Shown here one piece after another: positions 52,139-60,625 of a stretch of DNA of 64,000 bases. Where the stretch lies: the NCBI GenBank assembly GCA_037045185.1, contig JBAOHQ010000014.1:62001-126000 (forward strand). The letters run 5' to 3'. The first letter of the stretch is position 1, and each line of letters opens with the position of its first letter. The notes under the pieces are model-generated. The model was not told where the DNA came from, searched no databases, and saw only the letters and a program-made list of their open reading frames with translations. This DNA comes from JAKOUY01 sp037045185. Its GTDB lineage: Bacteria > Actinomycetota > Acidimicrobiia > Acidimicrobiales > Ilumatobacteraceae. Both the position numbers and the translations under genes were made by a program.

Positions 52139-52189
52139 CGTTCATGTCACCACATGAACGAACTGTTCGTTCATGTGGTGACATGAACG
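52139..52189. repeat. Long perfect palindrome (24-bp arms, 3-nt loop), element P2
   Basis: Arms 52139-52162 and 52166-52189 are exact reverse complements around CTG. It matches P1 (8569-8615) except for CACCA versus CACCT in the left arm, with the matching change TGGTG versus AGGTG in the right arm, so pairing is kept. It lies 76 bp after the dioxygenase stop and 25 bp before operator site D. Confidence 0.8.
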
Positions 52190-52214
52190 GGGCTGTGGCG
52201 GGCGGTGTTCGTAT

Positions 52215-52229
52215 CTGAAAGCGCGTCAG
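52215..52229. promoter_or_regulatory. Palindromic operator, CTGAA-N5-GTCAG (site D)
   Basis: CTGAAAGCGCGTCAG carries one mismatch from the consensus in the left half. The flanks TAT on the left and AAA on the right match site C. It lies 21 bp before the GTG of the FadD3-like gene, so it probably governs the whole operon 52251-59264. Confidence 0.6.
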
Positions 52230-52250
52230 AAACGTTCTACGCTGTGCGGC

Positions 52251-53858
52251 GTGTCAGTCTCTGCCGACTTCGAGTCGACCATCGGCCGCCAGGTCCAAGC
52301 CGCGGCACGCCGGTTCGGTGACACCGAGGGCCTGGTCGAGGGCGACCTGCGGCTGACCTTTGCCGAGTTGGCCGACCGAGTCCTCGACGCCGCCGCGGCC
52401 TTCGTGGCCAACGGGCTGCGGCCGGGTGACCGGGTGGCGATGTGGGCGCCGAACATCGCCGAGTGGGTGATCGCCGGGCTCGGCGCCAGCAGCGCCGGGG
52501 CCACGCTGGTCCCGCTGAACACCCGCTACAAGGGGTTCGAGGCGGCCGACATCATCGAGCGCAGCGGAGCGACGATGCTGCTGTGCGTCAACGGTTTTCT
52601 GGGCAACGACTACGTCGGGATGCTGCGCTCGGCCGGCGCCCACCTGCCCCAGCTGCGCCACGTCGTCGTCCTGCGCGGCGAGGCGGTGGGGGGTACGACG
52701 GCATGGTCGGACTTTCTGGCGGCGGCCACCGACGAGGCCCGTGTGGAGGCCCAGCGGCGCATCGACGGCCAACCTGACTCCGACCTCTCCGACATCATCT
52801 TCACCTCCGGCACCACCGGCCGGCCCAAGGGCGTGATGTGTACACACCAGCAGTCGATGCGGGTGTTCGACGCCTGGAGCACCGTGGTCGGCTTGGTGCA
52901 CGGTGACCGGTACCTGATCGTCAACCCGTTCTTCCACACCTTCGGCTACAAGGCCGGGATCCTCGCCTGCCTGATCCGCGGCGCCACGATCATCCCCGAG
53001 CCGGTGTTCGACGTGCGGACCATCCTGCGCACCGCGGCCGCCGAGAAGGTGTCCATGCTCCCCGGGCCACCCACCGTGTACATGACCATCCTCAACGACC
53101 CGCACCGCGACGACTACGACCTGTCCTCGCTGCGGCTGTCGGTCACCGGCGCAGCGGCCGTGCCGGTGGAGATGATCCGCCGGATGCGTGAGGAACTCAC
53201 CTTCACCACCATCGTCACCGGGTACGGGCTCACCGAGTCCACGGGAACCATCGCCATGTGCCGGGCCGGCGATGATCCCGAGACTATCGCCAACACGTCC
53301 GGCAGGGCGATCCCCGACGTCGAGATCCGCGTCGTCGACGACGACAACAACCCGCTCCCACCGAACACCCCGGGCGAGATCGTGTGCCGCGGCTACAACG
53401 TGACCCAGGGCTACCTCGACGACCCGGTCGCCACCGCCGAAGCGATCGACCCCGACGGTTGGTTGCACACCGGCGACATCGGCGTCATCGACGAGCGCGG
53501 CTACGTGCGGATCACCGACCGCAAGAAGGACATGTTCATCATCGGCGGCACGAACGCCTACCCGGCCGAGATCGAAGGCATCCTGATGCGCCATCCGGGC
53601 ATCGCCCAGGTGGCCGTGGTCGGCGTGCCCGACGAGCGCATGGGTGAGGTCGGCTGCGCCTTCGTCATCCCCCGCGCCGGTGTCCCGCTGGACCCCGACG
53701 AGGTGATCGCCTGGTCGCGCCTGCACATGGCCAACTACAAGGTGCCCCGTTCGGTGCACGTCGTCGATTCGTTGCCCACCAACCCCTCCGGCAAGGTGCT
53801 CAAGTTCGAGCTCCGTGACCGGGCCAACTCCCTCATCAGTCAGGAGACCACACGATGA
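52251..53858 (+). CDS. fadD3: FadD3-like acyl-CoA ligase (HIP-CoA ligase)
   Basis: The 535-residue AMP-forming ligase starts at GTG 52251. It follows mycobacterial FadD3: VAMWAPNIAEWVIAGLGASS, PLNTRYKGFEAADII, IIFTSGTTGRPKGVMCTHQQ, NPFFHTFGYKAGILACL, SMLPGPPTVYMTILNDP, YGLTESTGT. It ends near NPSGKVLKFELRD. FadD3 activates the propionate side chain of the last two steroid rings and starts their breakdown. This is the first gene of a five-gene operon under site D. It overlaps the amidohydrolase start by 4 bp. Confidence 0.85.
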   Translation: MSVSADFESTIGRQVQAAARRFGDTEGLVEGDLRLTFAELADRVLDAAAAFVANGLRPGDRVAMWAPNIAEWVIAGLGASSAGATLVPLNTRYKGFEAADIIERSGATMLLCVNGFLGNDYVGMLRSAGAHLPQLRHVVVLRGEAVGGTTAWSDFLAAATDEARVEAQRRIDGQPDSDLSDIIFTSGTTGRPKGVMCTHQQSMRVFDAWSTVVGLVHGDRYLIVNPFFHTFGYKAGILACLIRGATIIPEPVFDVRTILRTAAAEKVSMLPGPPTVYMTILNDPHRDDYDLSSLRLSVTGAAAVPVEMIRRMREELTFTTIVTGYGLTESTGTIAMCRAGDDPETIANTSGRAIPDVEIRVVDDDNNPLPPNTPGEIVCRGYNVTQGYLDDPVATAEAIDPDGWLHTGDIGVIDERGYVRITDRKKDMFIIGGTNAYPAEIEGILMRHPGIAQVAVVGVPDERMGEVGCAFVIPRAGVPLDPDEVIAWSRLHMANYKVPRSVHVVDSLPTNPSGKVLKFELRDRANSLISQETTR

Positions 53859-55066
53859 TCGAGATCCCGCGCATCATCTCCGTCGACGACCACGTCGTCG
53901 AGCCACCGGACCTGTGGACGTCACGTCTGCCAGCCAAGTACCAGGATCGTGCGCCGCGAGTGGTGCGCGACCGAGGCGTCTTCCACATCCAGGGCGGCAC
54001 GTTCAGCTTCGAGAAGGGCCACCCAGACGGCGACTGGGGTGACTGGTGGCTGTACGACGACCTCGTCTACCCGTTCCCCAAGCTGTCGGCCGCAGTGGGC
54101 TTCGACAACCTCGACGCCGAGCCGGTCACCTTCGACGAGATCCGTCCCGGCTGCTGGAAGCAGAAGGAGCGGCTGGAGGACATGGCCGCCAACCACATGG
54201 ACGCCTCCATCTGCTACCCGAACGTGCTGCCGCGGTTCTGCGGCCAGGCGTTCCTCGAACGCCAGGACAAAGAGCTCGCCCTGCTGTGCGTCCAGGCGTA
54301 CAACGACTGGATGATCGACGACTGGAGCGCCGGCGACGGCTACGGCAAGCTCATCCCGCTGACGCTGATCCCGTTGTGGGATGCCGAACTGGCGGCCGCA
54401 GAAGTGCGCCGGTGCGCCACCAAGGGCAGCTATGCGGTGGCCTTCACGGAGAACCCGACCCCGCTCGGGTTGCCGTCTGTGCATGACGCCAACCGCTTCT
54501 GGGACCCGTTCTTCCGGGCTTGCGAGGAGACCGACACGATCATCAACATGCACATCGGATCGTCGTCGAAGATGCCCTCGACCTCACCGGACGCGCCGTT
54601 CATCGTCAGTTCGGTGCTGACGTTCCAGAACGCGATGGGCTCGCTGGTGGACTACCTGTTCTCCGGCGTGTTCGATCGCTTCCCGGGCATGAAGATCGCC
54701 TACGCCGAAGGCCAGGTGGGCTGGATGCCGTACGTGCTGGAGCGCGCCGACAAGTTGTGGGAGGAGCGCAGCGACAACGCCTTCGGCACCAACCTGAAGA
54801 AGCCGCCGTCCAGCTACGTGCCCGGCCACATCTGGGGCTGCGTCTTCGACGACGAGACCGGGATGTCCAACCGCCACGTCATCGGCATGGACCAGATCTG
54901 CTTCGAGGTGGACTACCCGCACGCCGACTCGACGTTCCCCACCTCCAAGGACGTGGCCACACGGATCTGCGAGAAGGCCGGGCTGAGCGACGAGGAGACC
55001 TACAAGTTCCTGCGCGGCAACGCTATCGAGGCCTACGGTCTGCAGCGCTTCGGCATCACCAAGTAA
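53855..55066 (+). CDS. Amidohydrolase-2 family metal-dependent hydrolase
   Basis: The 403-residue protein starts at ATG 53855, overlapping fadD3. The metal-site start is ISVDDHVVEPPDLW, with INMHIGSSSKMPSTS in the middle and FEVDYPHADSTFP near the end. This intact version is related to the broken gene at 36413-37593. Members occur in many actinobacterial steroid and terpene clusters; some are decarboxylases, others C-C or C-N hydrolases. The substrate is not known. Confidence 0.83.
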   Translation: MIEIPRIISVDDHVVEPPDLWTSRLPAKYQDRAPRVVRDRGVFHIQGGTFSFEKGHPDGDWGDWWLYDDLVYPFPKLSAAVGFDNLDAEPVTFDEIRPGCWKQKERLEDMAANHMDASICYPNVLPRFCGQAFLERQDKELALLCVQAYNDWMIDDWSAGDGYGKLIPLTLIPLWDAELAAAEVRRCATKGSYAVAFTENPTPLGLPSVHDANRFWDPFFRACEETDTIINMHIGSSSKMPSTSPDAPFIVSSVLTFQNAMGSLVDYLFSGVFDRFPGMKIAYAEGQVGWMPYVLERADKLWEERSDNAFGTNLKKPPSSYVPGHIWGCVFDDETGMSNRHVIGMDQICFEVDYPHADSTFPTSKDVATRICEKAGLSDEETYKFLRGNAIEAYGLQRFGITK

Positions 55067-55107
55067 CCACGACAGCACGACACGTCAACAACGGGAGGCG
55101 CCCGACC

Positions 55108-56211
55108 ATGCGCGGGATCATCTACGACGGCAGCGAGGCAAGCCTGGTCGACGACCTGGAGGTGCGCGCCCCCGGGCCGCGCGAGGTCATCGTGGCGGTC
55201 AAGGCCGCCGGGCTGTGCCACAGCGACCTGTCCTACATGCACGGTCTGTACCCCGTGCCCTCCCCCGGCGTGTGCGGCCACGAGGGCGCCGGCGTGGTGG
55301 CCGAGGTGGGCAGCGCGGTGACCCACGTCGTGCCCGGCGACCACGTGGTCATCTCCACCCTGTTCTCCTGCGGGTTCTGCCGGGCCTGCGCCGACGGCCA
55401 CCCGACGTTGTGCCGCAAGTCCATCGGCAACGCCAGCCAGCCGTTCAGCCGCAACGGCGAGATGTTGTGGAACTTCGCCGCGACCAGCGCCTTCGCCGAG
55501 CGCACCATCGTCGGCGACATGCAGTGCGTCAAGATCGACCCGGCGATCCCGCTGACCTCGGCGGCCGTGGTGGGTTGCGGCGTGGTCACCGGCATGGGAG
55601 CGGTGTTCAACCGGGCCAACGTCAAGCGCGGCCAGCGGGCCATGGTGATCGGCGTCGGCGGCGTGGGGGTGAACTGCATCCAGGCCCTGAAGGTCCAAGG
55701 CGCCAGCACCATCATCGCCGTGGACACCGTTCCGGAGAAGGAGGCGCTGGCCAAGCAGTTCGGCGCCACCCACTTCCTCGACGGTCGGCGGGCCGACATC
55801 ATCGACGCGGTGGTGGAGATCTGCCCGCCAGACGGGTTGCCCGACCGCGGCTTCTTCAACGCCGGCGGCGTGGACTGGGCGTTCGACTGCGTGGCCCACC
55901 CGGCCGTCACCGAGACCGCGCTGGAGTGCCTCGATTGGGGTGGCACCGTGGTGGTCATCGGGGTGGCCGCCCAGACCGCCGAGTTCAAGGGCCGCTACGT
56001 CCGCCTGACCCAGATCGACCGGGGGATCATCGGATGCCGGGCAGGCACCTACGCCCCGCACCGGGACATCCCCTACATCCTCGACCTGTACCAGCGCGGC
56101 GAGGTGCTCCTCGACGAACTGGTGACGGCGACCTTCCCGGTCGAGCAGTGGCACGATGCCGTGCGCAAGCTGGAGGCCGGCGAGGTGGCACGCGGAGTGC
56201 TGACGTTCTGA
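55108..56211 (+). CDS. Zinc-dependent (class III-like) alcohol dehydrogenase
   Basis: The 367-residue protein starts at ATG 55108 with GGGAGG upstream. Catalytic zinc ligands lie in AAGLCHSDLSYMHG and GHEGAGVVAEVG. The structural zinc site is CGFCRACADGHPTLC. The NAD-binding motif is GVGGVGVNCIQALKVQGAS. It should oxidise an alcohol of the pathway to a ketone or aldehyde, perhaps a ring or side-chain hydroxyl. The stop shares a base with the next ATG. Confidence 0.87.
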   Translation: MRGIIYDGSEASLVDDLEVRAPGPREVIVAVKAAGLCHSDLSYMHGLYPVPSPGVCGHEGAGVVAEVGSAVTHVVPGDHVVISTLFSCGFCRACADGHPTLCRKSIGNASQPFSRNGEMLWNFAATSAFAERTIVGDMQCVKIDPAIPLTSAAVVGCGVVTGMGAVFNRANVKRGQRAMVIGVGGVGVNCIQALKVQGASTIIAVDTVPEKEALAKQFGATHFLDGRRADIIDAVVEICPPDGLPDRGFFNAGGVDWAFDCVAHPAVTETALECLDWGGTVVVIGVAAQTAEFKGRYVRLTQIDRGIIGCRAGTYAPHRDIPYILDLYQRGEVLLDELVTATFPVEQWHDAVRKLEAGEVARGVLTF

Positions 56212-57704
56212 TGGCCGGTCCGGCGCCGCAGACCTCGGCGTCGACGTTGGTCGAGCTGCTCGACGAGGTGCTGGCCACCGACGCCGACCGGGAGGCGTTC
56301 GTCGAGCCGGCCACCCCGGACCGCGCCCGGCGGGTCGTCACCTTCGCCGAACTGGCGGAGCGATCGGCGGCGCTCGGGTTGTGGCTCCATCGGCGCGGCG
56401 TGCGCCCGGGAGACGTGGTCGCCCTACAGCTGGGCAACACCATCGAGTACGCGGTGGCCTATCACGCCATCGTGCGCGCCGGGGCGATCGCCACGGGTGT
56501 CAACCCGCGGCTCGGCCCGCACGAGATCGGCCACATCCGCCGGATGGCCGACCCGGTATTCACCTTCGACGGACCCCTGCCCGCGCTGCCGGCAGGCGAC
56601 GTGGCCTGGCGGGCCGAGCGCAGCCCCACCGATCCGCTGGCCATCGTCTGGACGGGTGGGACGACCGGACTGCCCAAGGGGGCGTGGTTCGACACCGAGT
56701 GCCTGCGGGCCATGGCCGAGGGCGCCGAACCGTTGAGCGCACTCGGTGATCGGCGTCTCTCCCCGCTGCCGTTCAGCCACGTCGGGTTCATGACCCGAGC
56801 CTGGGACGAACTGGCGCACCGGATCACCACGGTGATCTGCCCCACCCCATGGGCCGCCGCCACCACGCTCGCCGTGTACGACGCCGAGGGGATCACCGTC
56901 GGCCAGGGCGTGCCCACCCAGTACCGGATGCTGTTCGACCACCCGGCCTTCGCCTCCACTGACGTCGGCTCGCTGCGCATCGCCGGCATCGGCGCGGCCC
57001 GGGTCCAGCCGGAACTGGTGGCCGAGATGCGCGCCAAGCTCGGTTGCCCCGTCGTGCACCGCTACGCCTCCACCGAGTCGTGCCTGGCAACGGGGACCCG
57101 GCTCAGCGATCCGCCGGACATCGTCGCCACCACCGTGGGCCGGCCCAACGGCAGGGTGGAGCTGAAGATCGTCGACGACGATGGCGCCGAGTTGGCCTCC
57201 GGCGAGACCGGCACGATCTGCCTGCGCAGCCGGGCGATGATGCGCGGCTACTGGGGTGATGCCGAACGCAGTGCCGAGGCGATCGACGCCGACGGCTGGC
57301 TGCGCACCGGCGATCTCGGCTGGGTGGGAGACGACGGCAACCTGCGCATCGCCGGGCGGCGGACCGAGATGTACATCCGCGGTGGCTACAACGTCTACCC
57401 GATCGAGGTGGAGAACTGCCTGGGCGATCACGTCGATGTCGCCGCCGCCGCCGTGGTTGGCTCGCCCGTCGCCGACCGGCTGGGTGAGATCGGCGTGCTG
57501 TTCGTCGTCGCCCGGCCCGGCCGGCATCCCGACCTCGGGGAACTGCGGCGCTTCACCCGGGAGCGCCTGGCGGACTACAAAGCACCTGACGTGCTGGTGG
57601 TGGTGGACTCGTTGCCGCTCACCAGCATCGGCAAGATCGACAAGAAGGCACTACAACCATTGGCCGACGACGCGGCGTCCACGTGGCGTCGCCCAGGCGC
57701 ATGA
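56211..57704 (+). CDS. AMP-forming acyl-CoA ligase
   Basis: The 497-residue protein starts at ATG 56211 (MAGPAPQTSASTLVELLDEV). It has IVWTGGTTGLPKGAWFDTEC as P-loop, HRYASTESC, GDLGWVGDDGNLRIAGRRTE and a final SIGKIDKKAL with the catalytic Lys. It is shorter than usual because the region before the P-loop is compact (PALPAGDVAWRAERSPTDPL). It is overlapped at both ends by neighbours, so it is part of the FadD3 operon. The acid it activates is unknown. Confidence 0.83.
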   Translation: MAGPAPQTSASTLVELLDEVLATDADREAFVEPATPDRARRVVTFAELAERSAALGLWLHRRGVRPGDVVALQLGNTIEYAVAYHAIVRAGAIATGVNPRLGPHEIGHIRRMADPVFTFDGPLPALPAGDVAWRAERSPTDPLAIVWTGGTTGLPKGAWFDTECLRAMAEGAEPLSALGDRRLSPLPFSHVGFMTRAWDELAHRITTVICPTPWAAATTLAVYDAEGITVGQGVPTQYRMLFDHPAFASTDVGSLRIAGIGAARVQPELVAEMRAKLGCPVVHRYASTESCLATGTRLSDPPDIVATTVGRPNGRVELKIVDDDGAELASGETGTICLRSRAMMRGYWGDAERSAEAIDADGWLRTGDLGWVGDDGNLRIAGRRTEMYIRGGYNVYPIEVENCLGDHVDVAAAAVVGSPVADRLGEIGVLFVVARPGRHPDLGELRRFTRERLADYKAPDVLVVVDSLPLTSIGKIDKKALQPLADDAASTWRRPGA

Positions 57705-59264
57705 CGGAGGGCACCATGTACACATTCCCCGACGAAGCGCACCACATCGACACCACCGGCAAGACGCTGTGGGAGCTGATCGACGAGCGGGCCGCCGCGT
57801 CCCCCGACCTGCGCATGGCCCGTGACGGCGCCGGGCGCACGCTGACCTACGGGGAGTACCGGGACTGGTGCCTGCGGGCTGCTGCCGGCTTGCAGCGGCG
57901 TGGGATCGGCCAGGAGACCCGGGTGTCGTGGGTGCTGCCGTCACGCATGGAGGCGATGGTGCTGGCCGGGGCGCTCAGCCGCCTCGGCAGCGGTGCAGAA
58001 CCCGATCCTGCCCATCTACCGCCAGCGCGAGGTGGGCTTCATCACCCGCCAGAGCGAGTGCTCGGTGCTGGTGGTCCCCGGCGTGTTCCGCGGCTTCGAC
58101 TACGAGGCCATGGCGCACGAGGCCACCGCCGGCCAGGACGTCGACGTGCTGGTGGCCGCACCAGACCTGCCGGAGGGCGACCCGGCATCGCTGCCGCCGT
58201 ACCGCGCCGCGCCCACTGAGCTGCGCTGGCTGTTCTACTCCAGCGGGACCACGGCCGACCCCAAGGGCGCCAAGCACTGCGACCTGTCGCTGTCGGCGGC
58301 GAACACCGGGATGCAGTGGTCGATGCAGGTCACCAGCGCCGACAAGGCGGCCGTCGTGTTCCCGATCACCCACGTGGGCGGGTTGGTGTGGTTGTTCAAC
58401 GCCATGGAGACCGGCGTCGAGCTGCTGATGGTGGAGATCTTCGACCCGGCCGCCACGCCGGCCTGGCTGGGCGAGAACGGGTGCACCTGCGCCGGCGCCG
58501 GCACCGTGTTCTGGCAGACCTACCTGGCCGCCCAGCGGGCCCTGCCCGAGGGGACCCGGCTGCTGCCCGACGTGCGCATCTTCAACGGGGGCGGCGCACC
58601 GAAGCCGTTGACGCTGCACGCCGAGATGATGGCCGCCTTCGGGGCCCCGCTGATCGGTGGGTGGGGATTGACCGAGGCCCCGATCAACACCATGGTCCAC
58701 GTCGACGACCCCGACGACAAGAAGGCCACGACCGATGGGCGGGCATGCCCGAACGTGCAGATCCGTGTGGTGCTCGACGGCCAGGAACTCGGCCGCACTC
58801 AGGAGGGCGAGTTGCGGGTCAAGGGTCCGCAGGTGTGCATGGGGTATCTCGACTCCTCGCTGGACGCCGAGGCCTTCGACGAGGACGGCTGGTTCCGCAC
58901 GGGCGACCTCGGCGTGATCGACGACGGGGGGTGGGTGTCGATCACCGGGCGGCTGAAGGACATCATCATCCGCAAGGGCGAGAACATCAGTGCCAAGGAG
59001 ATCGAGGACCTGCTGCACGCCCACCCCAAGGTTGCCGACGCCGCGGTGATCGGCCTCCCCGACCCGGCCAGCGGCGAGCGGGCCTGCGCGGTCATCGTCA
59101 CCCGCGGCGACACGCCCCTCACCATGGCCGAGATGCGTGACTACCTGGTCGGCCGGTCACTGTCGATGCACAAGGTCCCCGAGCAGTTGGAGTTCGTCGA
59201 CGTCCTGCCACGCAACCCCACCGGCAAGATCCTGAAGAAAGATCTCCGCGCCACCTACCGCTGA
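57701..59264 (+). pseudogene. AMP-forming acyl-CoA ligase, frameshifted
   Basis: The protein starts at ATG 57701 (MTEGTMYTFPDEAHHIDTTG), overlapping the previous stop. The N-terminal part runs to AGALSRLG. Removing A57989 continues into AVQNPILPIYRQREVGFITR and then the complete ligase body: FYSSGTTADPKGAKHCD, GGWGLTEAPINT, GRLKDIIIRKGENISAKEIE, NPTGKILKKDL. The restored length is 520 residues. All motifs are intact apart from the break, so the copy is probably functional in the organism. It is the last gene of the FadD3 operon. Confidence 0.78.
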
Positions 59265-59277
59265 CCCTCGCTCCCCC

Positions 59278-59445
59278 GGATGGGCGGAAACCCTCGTAAA
59301 TCCGTAGTCTCGCGCCCAAACTCGCAGGCACCGGCCTGCATGGGCGCGAAACCCTCGTGAATCCGTAGTTCTCGCGCCCAAACTCGCAGGCACCGGCCTG
59401 CATGGGCGCGAAACCCTCGTGAATCCGTAGTTCTCGCGCCCATGC
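59278..59445. repeat. REP-like 46-bp element, tandem cluster R3-R5
   Basis: Three copies lie head to tail at 59278-59318 (degenerate), 59338-59380 and 59400-59445, with period 60-62 bp and a shared spacer (AACTCGCAGGCACCGGCCT). Only the last copy has both full ends, GCATGGGCGCGA and TCGCGCCCATGC. The cluster fills the gap between the convergent ligase and TauD-type dioxygenase genes. Confidence 0.85.
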
Positions 59446-59460
59446 GGGCGGCGGGTGGGC

Positions 59461-60414
59461 TCAGCGGTGGGGGCGGGTGCCGACGATGCTGGCGCGCTCC
59501 ATGACGCGGACGTCGGGCCAGTAGTCGCTGGACGCGTAGTGCTGGACGGCGCGGTTGTCCCAGAAGGCGATCGAGTCCGGCTCCCAGTGGAACCGGCACT
59601 GGTACTCCACCGTCGCGGCCTGACGGAATAGGTACTGCAGCAGCTCCTCGCCCTCGTCGGGGTCCAGGCCGACGATCGAGCGGGTGAAGCCGATGTTCAC
59701 ATACAGGTGCCGGCGGCCGGTGACGTCGTGGCGGGCGACGACGGGGTGCTCCACCAACGGGTACTTCTGGCGCATCTCCTCCACGCGGTCCGCTGGCACC
59801 GCAGCCGCGAAGGCCTGCATGAAATCGTGGACGGCATCGAGGTCGTCGATCCTGGCCCGAACGTGGTCGGGGAGGCCCTCGTACGCCGCGTACATGTCGG
59901 AAAACAGCGTGTCGCCCCCGCACGCCGGGACGTGCACGGCGTGCAGCACTGCGCCCATCGACGGGCATGCCCGCCACGTGACGTCGTGATGCCAGTTGTT
60001 CTCGTACCCGGCGGAGTCCGCCGACTTCTCGAAGCGCACCAACTCGGGCACCGACGGGTTGGCCGGGATGAACGGGTGGATCTCCAACTCGCCGAACCGC
60101 CGGGCGAAGTGGACGTGCTGGCCGGCCGTCAGCGGCTGGTCACGGAAGAAGATGACCTTGTAGTCGGCCAGTGCCTGGCGAAGCTCGGCCACCACCGAGG
60201 GCGCTAGGTCCTCCCGAAGATCCAGGCCGTGGATGACCGCGCCAACGGTGGCGCCCATCCGGGTGACATCGAAGTGCTGCCACGTCAGCCCGGCGAGGCG
60301 AGCTCGCTCGGTGGCGAGGTGCTTCAGCGGCCCCGAGGCGCTGCCGCGGAACTCGAGGCGCTCCCCGCCGTACCGACGCGTGTGTTGCTGCCCGCTGATC
60401 GCCGTATCCGTCAT
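59461..60414 (-). CDS. TauD/TfdA-family Fe(II)/2-oxoglutarate dioxygenase
   Basis: The 317-residue protein starts at ATG 60414. The iron-binding HxD is His142-Asp144 in NNWHHDVTWRACPSMG. The distal His lies in FWDNRAVQHYASSDY, and the 2-oxoglutarate Arg is probably in VRVMERASIVG. The family hydroxylates carbons next to heteroatoms, or aliphatic side chains. It stands alone between two clusters of REP-like elements. The substrate is not apparent. Confidence 0.87.
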   Translation of the reverse strand: MTDTAISGQQHTRRYGGERLEFRGSASGPLKHLATERARLAGLTWQHFDVTRMGATVGAVIHGLDLREDLAPSVVAELRQALADYKVIFFRDQPLTAGQHVHFARRFGELEIHPFIPANPSVPELVRFEKSADSAGYENNWHHDVTWRACPSMGAVLHAVHVPACGGDTLFSDMYAAYEGLPDHVRARIDDLDAVHDFMQAFAAAVPADRVEEMRQKYPLVEHPVVARHDVTGRRHLYVNIGFTRSIVGLDPDEGEELLQYLFRQAATVEYQCRFHWEPDSIAFWDNRAVQHYASSDYWPDVRVMERASIVGTRPHR

Positions 60415-60461
60415 GGACCGATCGTAGGCGACCGCGTCCCACCCGAAGCCGGCGAGCCCTT

Positions 60462-60569
60462 GCATGGGCGCGACAACTTCGGATTCCCGAGGGTTTCGCG
60501 CCCATGTTGGTTGGCCGCGGACTGCATGGGCGCGAGAACTTCGGATATCCGATGGTTTCGCGCCCATGC
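60462..60569. repeat. REP-like 46-bp element, two copies in opposite orientation (R6, R7)
   Basis: Copies lie at 60462-60506 and 60524-60569, reversed relative to R1-R5. Ends are GCATGGGCGCGA and TCGCGCCCATG(C). R7 contains the inner palindrome TCGGATATCCGA. They lie between divergent genes, upstream of the TauD gene and of the SDR at 60626. Confidence 0.85.
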
Positions 60570-60596
60570 GGCGGTGGCGACGGTCGATATCGCCGT

Positions 60597-60611
60597 CTGC
60601 CGCGGTGTCAG
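60597..60611. promoter_or_regulatory. Palindromic operator, CTGCC-N5-GTCAG (site E)
   Basis: CTGCCGCGGTGTCAG has one mismatch in the left half and the same 5-bp spacer. The right flank ATAC is the reverse complement of the GTAT seen left of sites A and D. It lies 14 bp before the ATG of the SDR gene. It is the weakest of the five sites. Confidence 0.5.
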
Positions 60612-60625
60612 ATACGTTGCAGCGC

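Noticed and set aside
10804..59264. Programmed ribosomal frameshifting as the reason for split genes
   Set aside because: The seven sites share no slippery heptamer or downstream structure, lie in unrelated enzymes, and differ in the direction and size of the shift.
59278..59445. CRISPR-like look of the tandem 46-bp repeats with short spacers
   Set aside because: The spacers are nearly identical to each other, there are only three copies, one is degenerate, and no cas gene is nearby.
59278..60569. Short frames across the repeat clusters reading like MGARTTDSRGFRAHAG
   Set aside because: They arise from the repeat sequence in several frames and orientations, have no ribosome-binding site, and would only extend neighbouring genes upstream.
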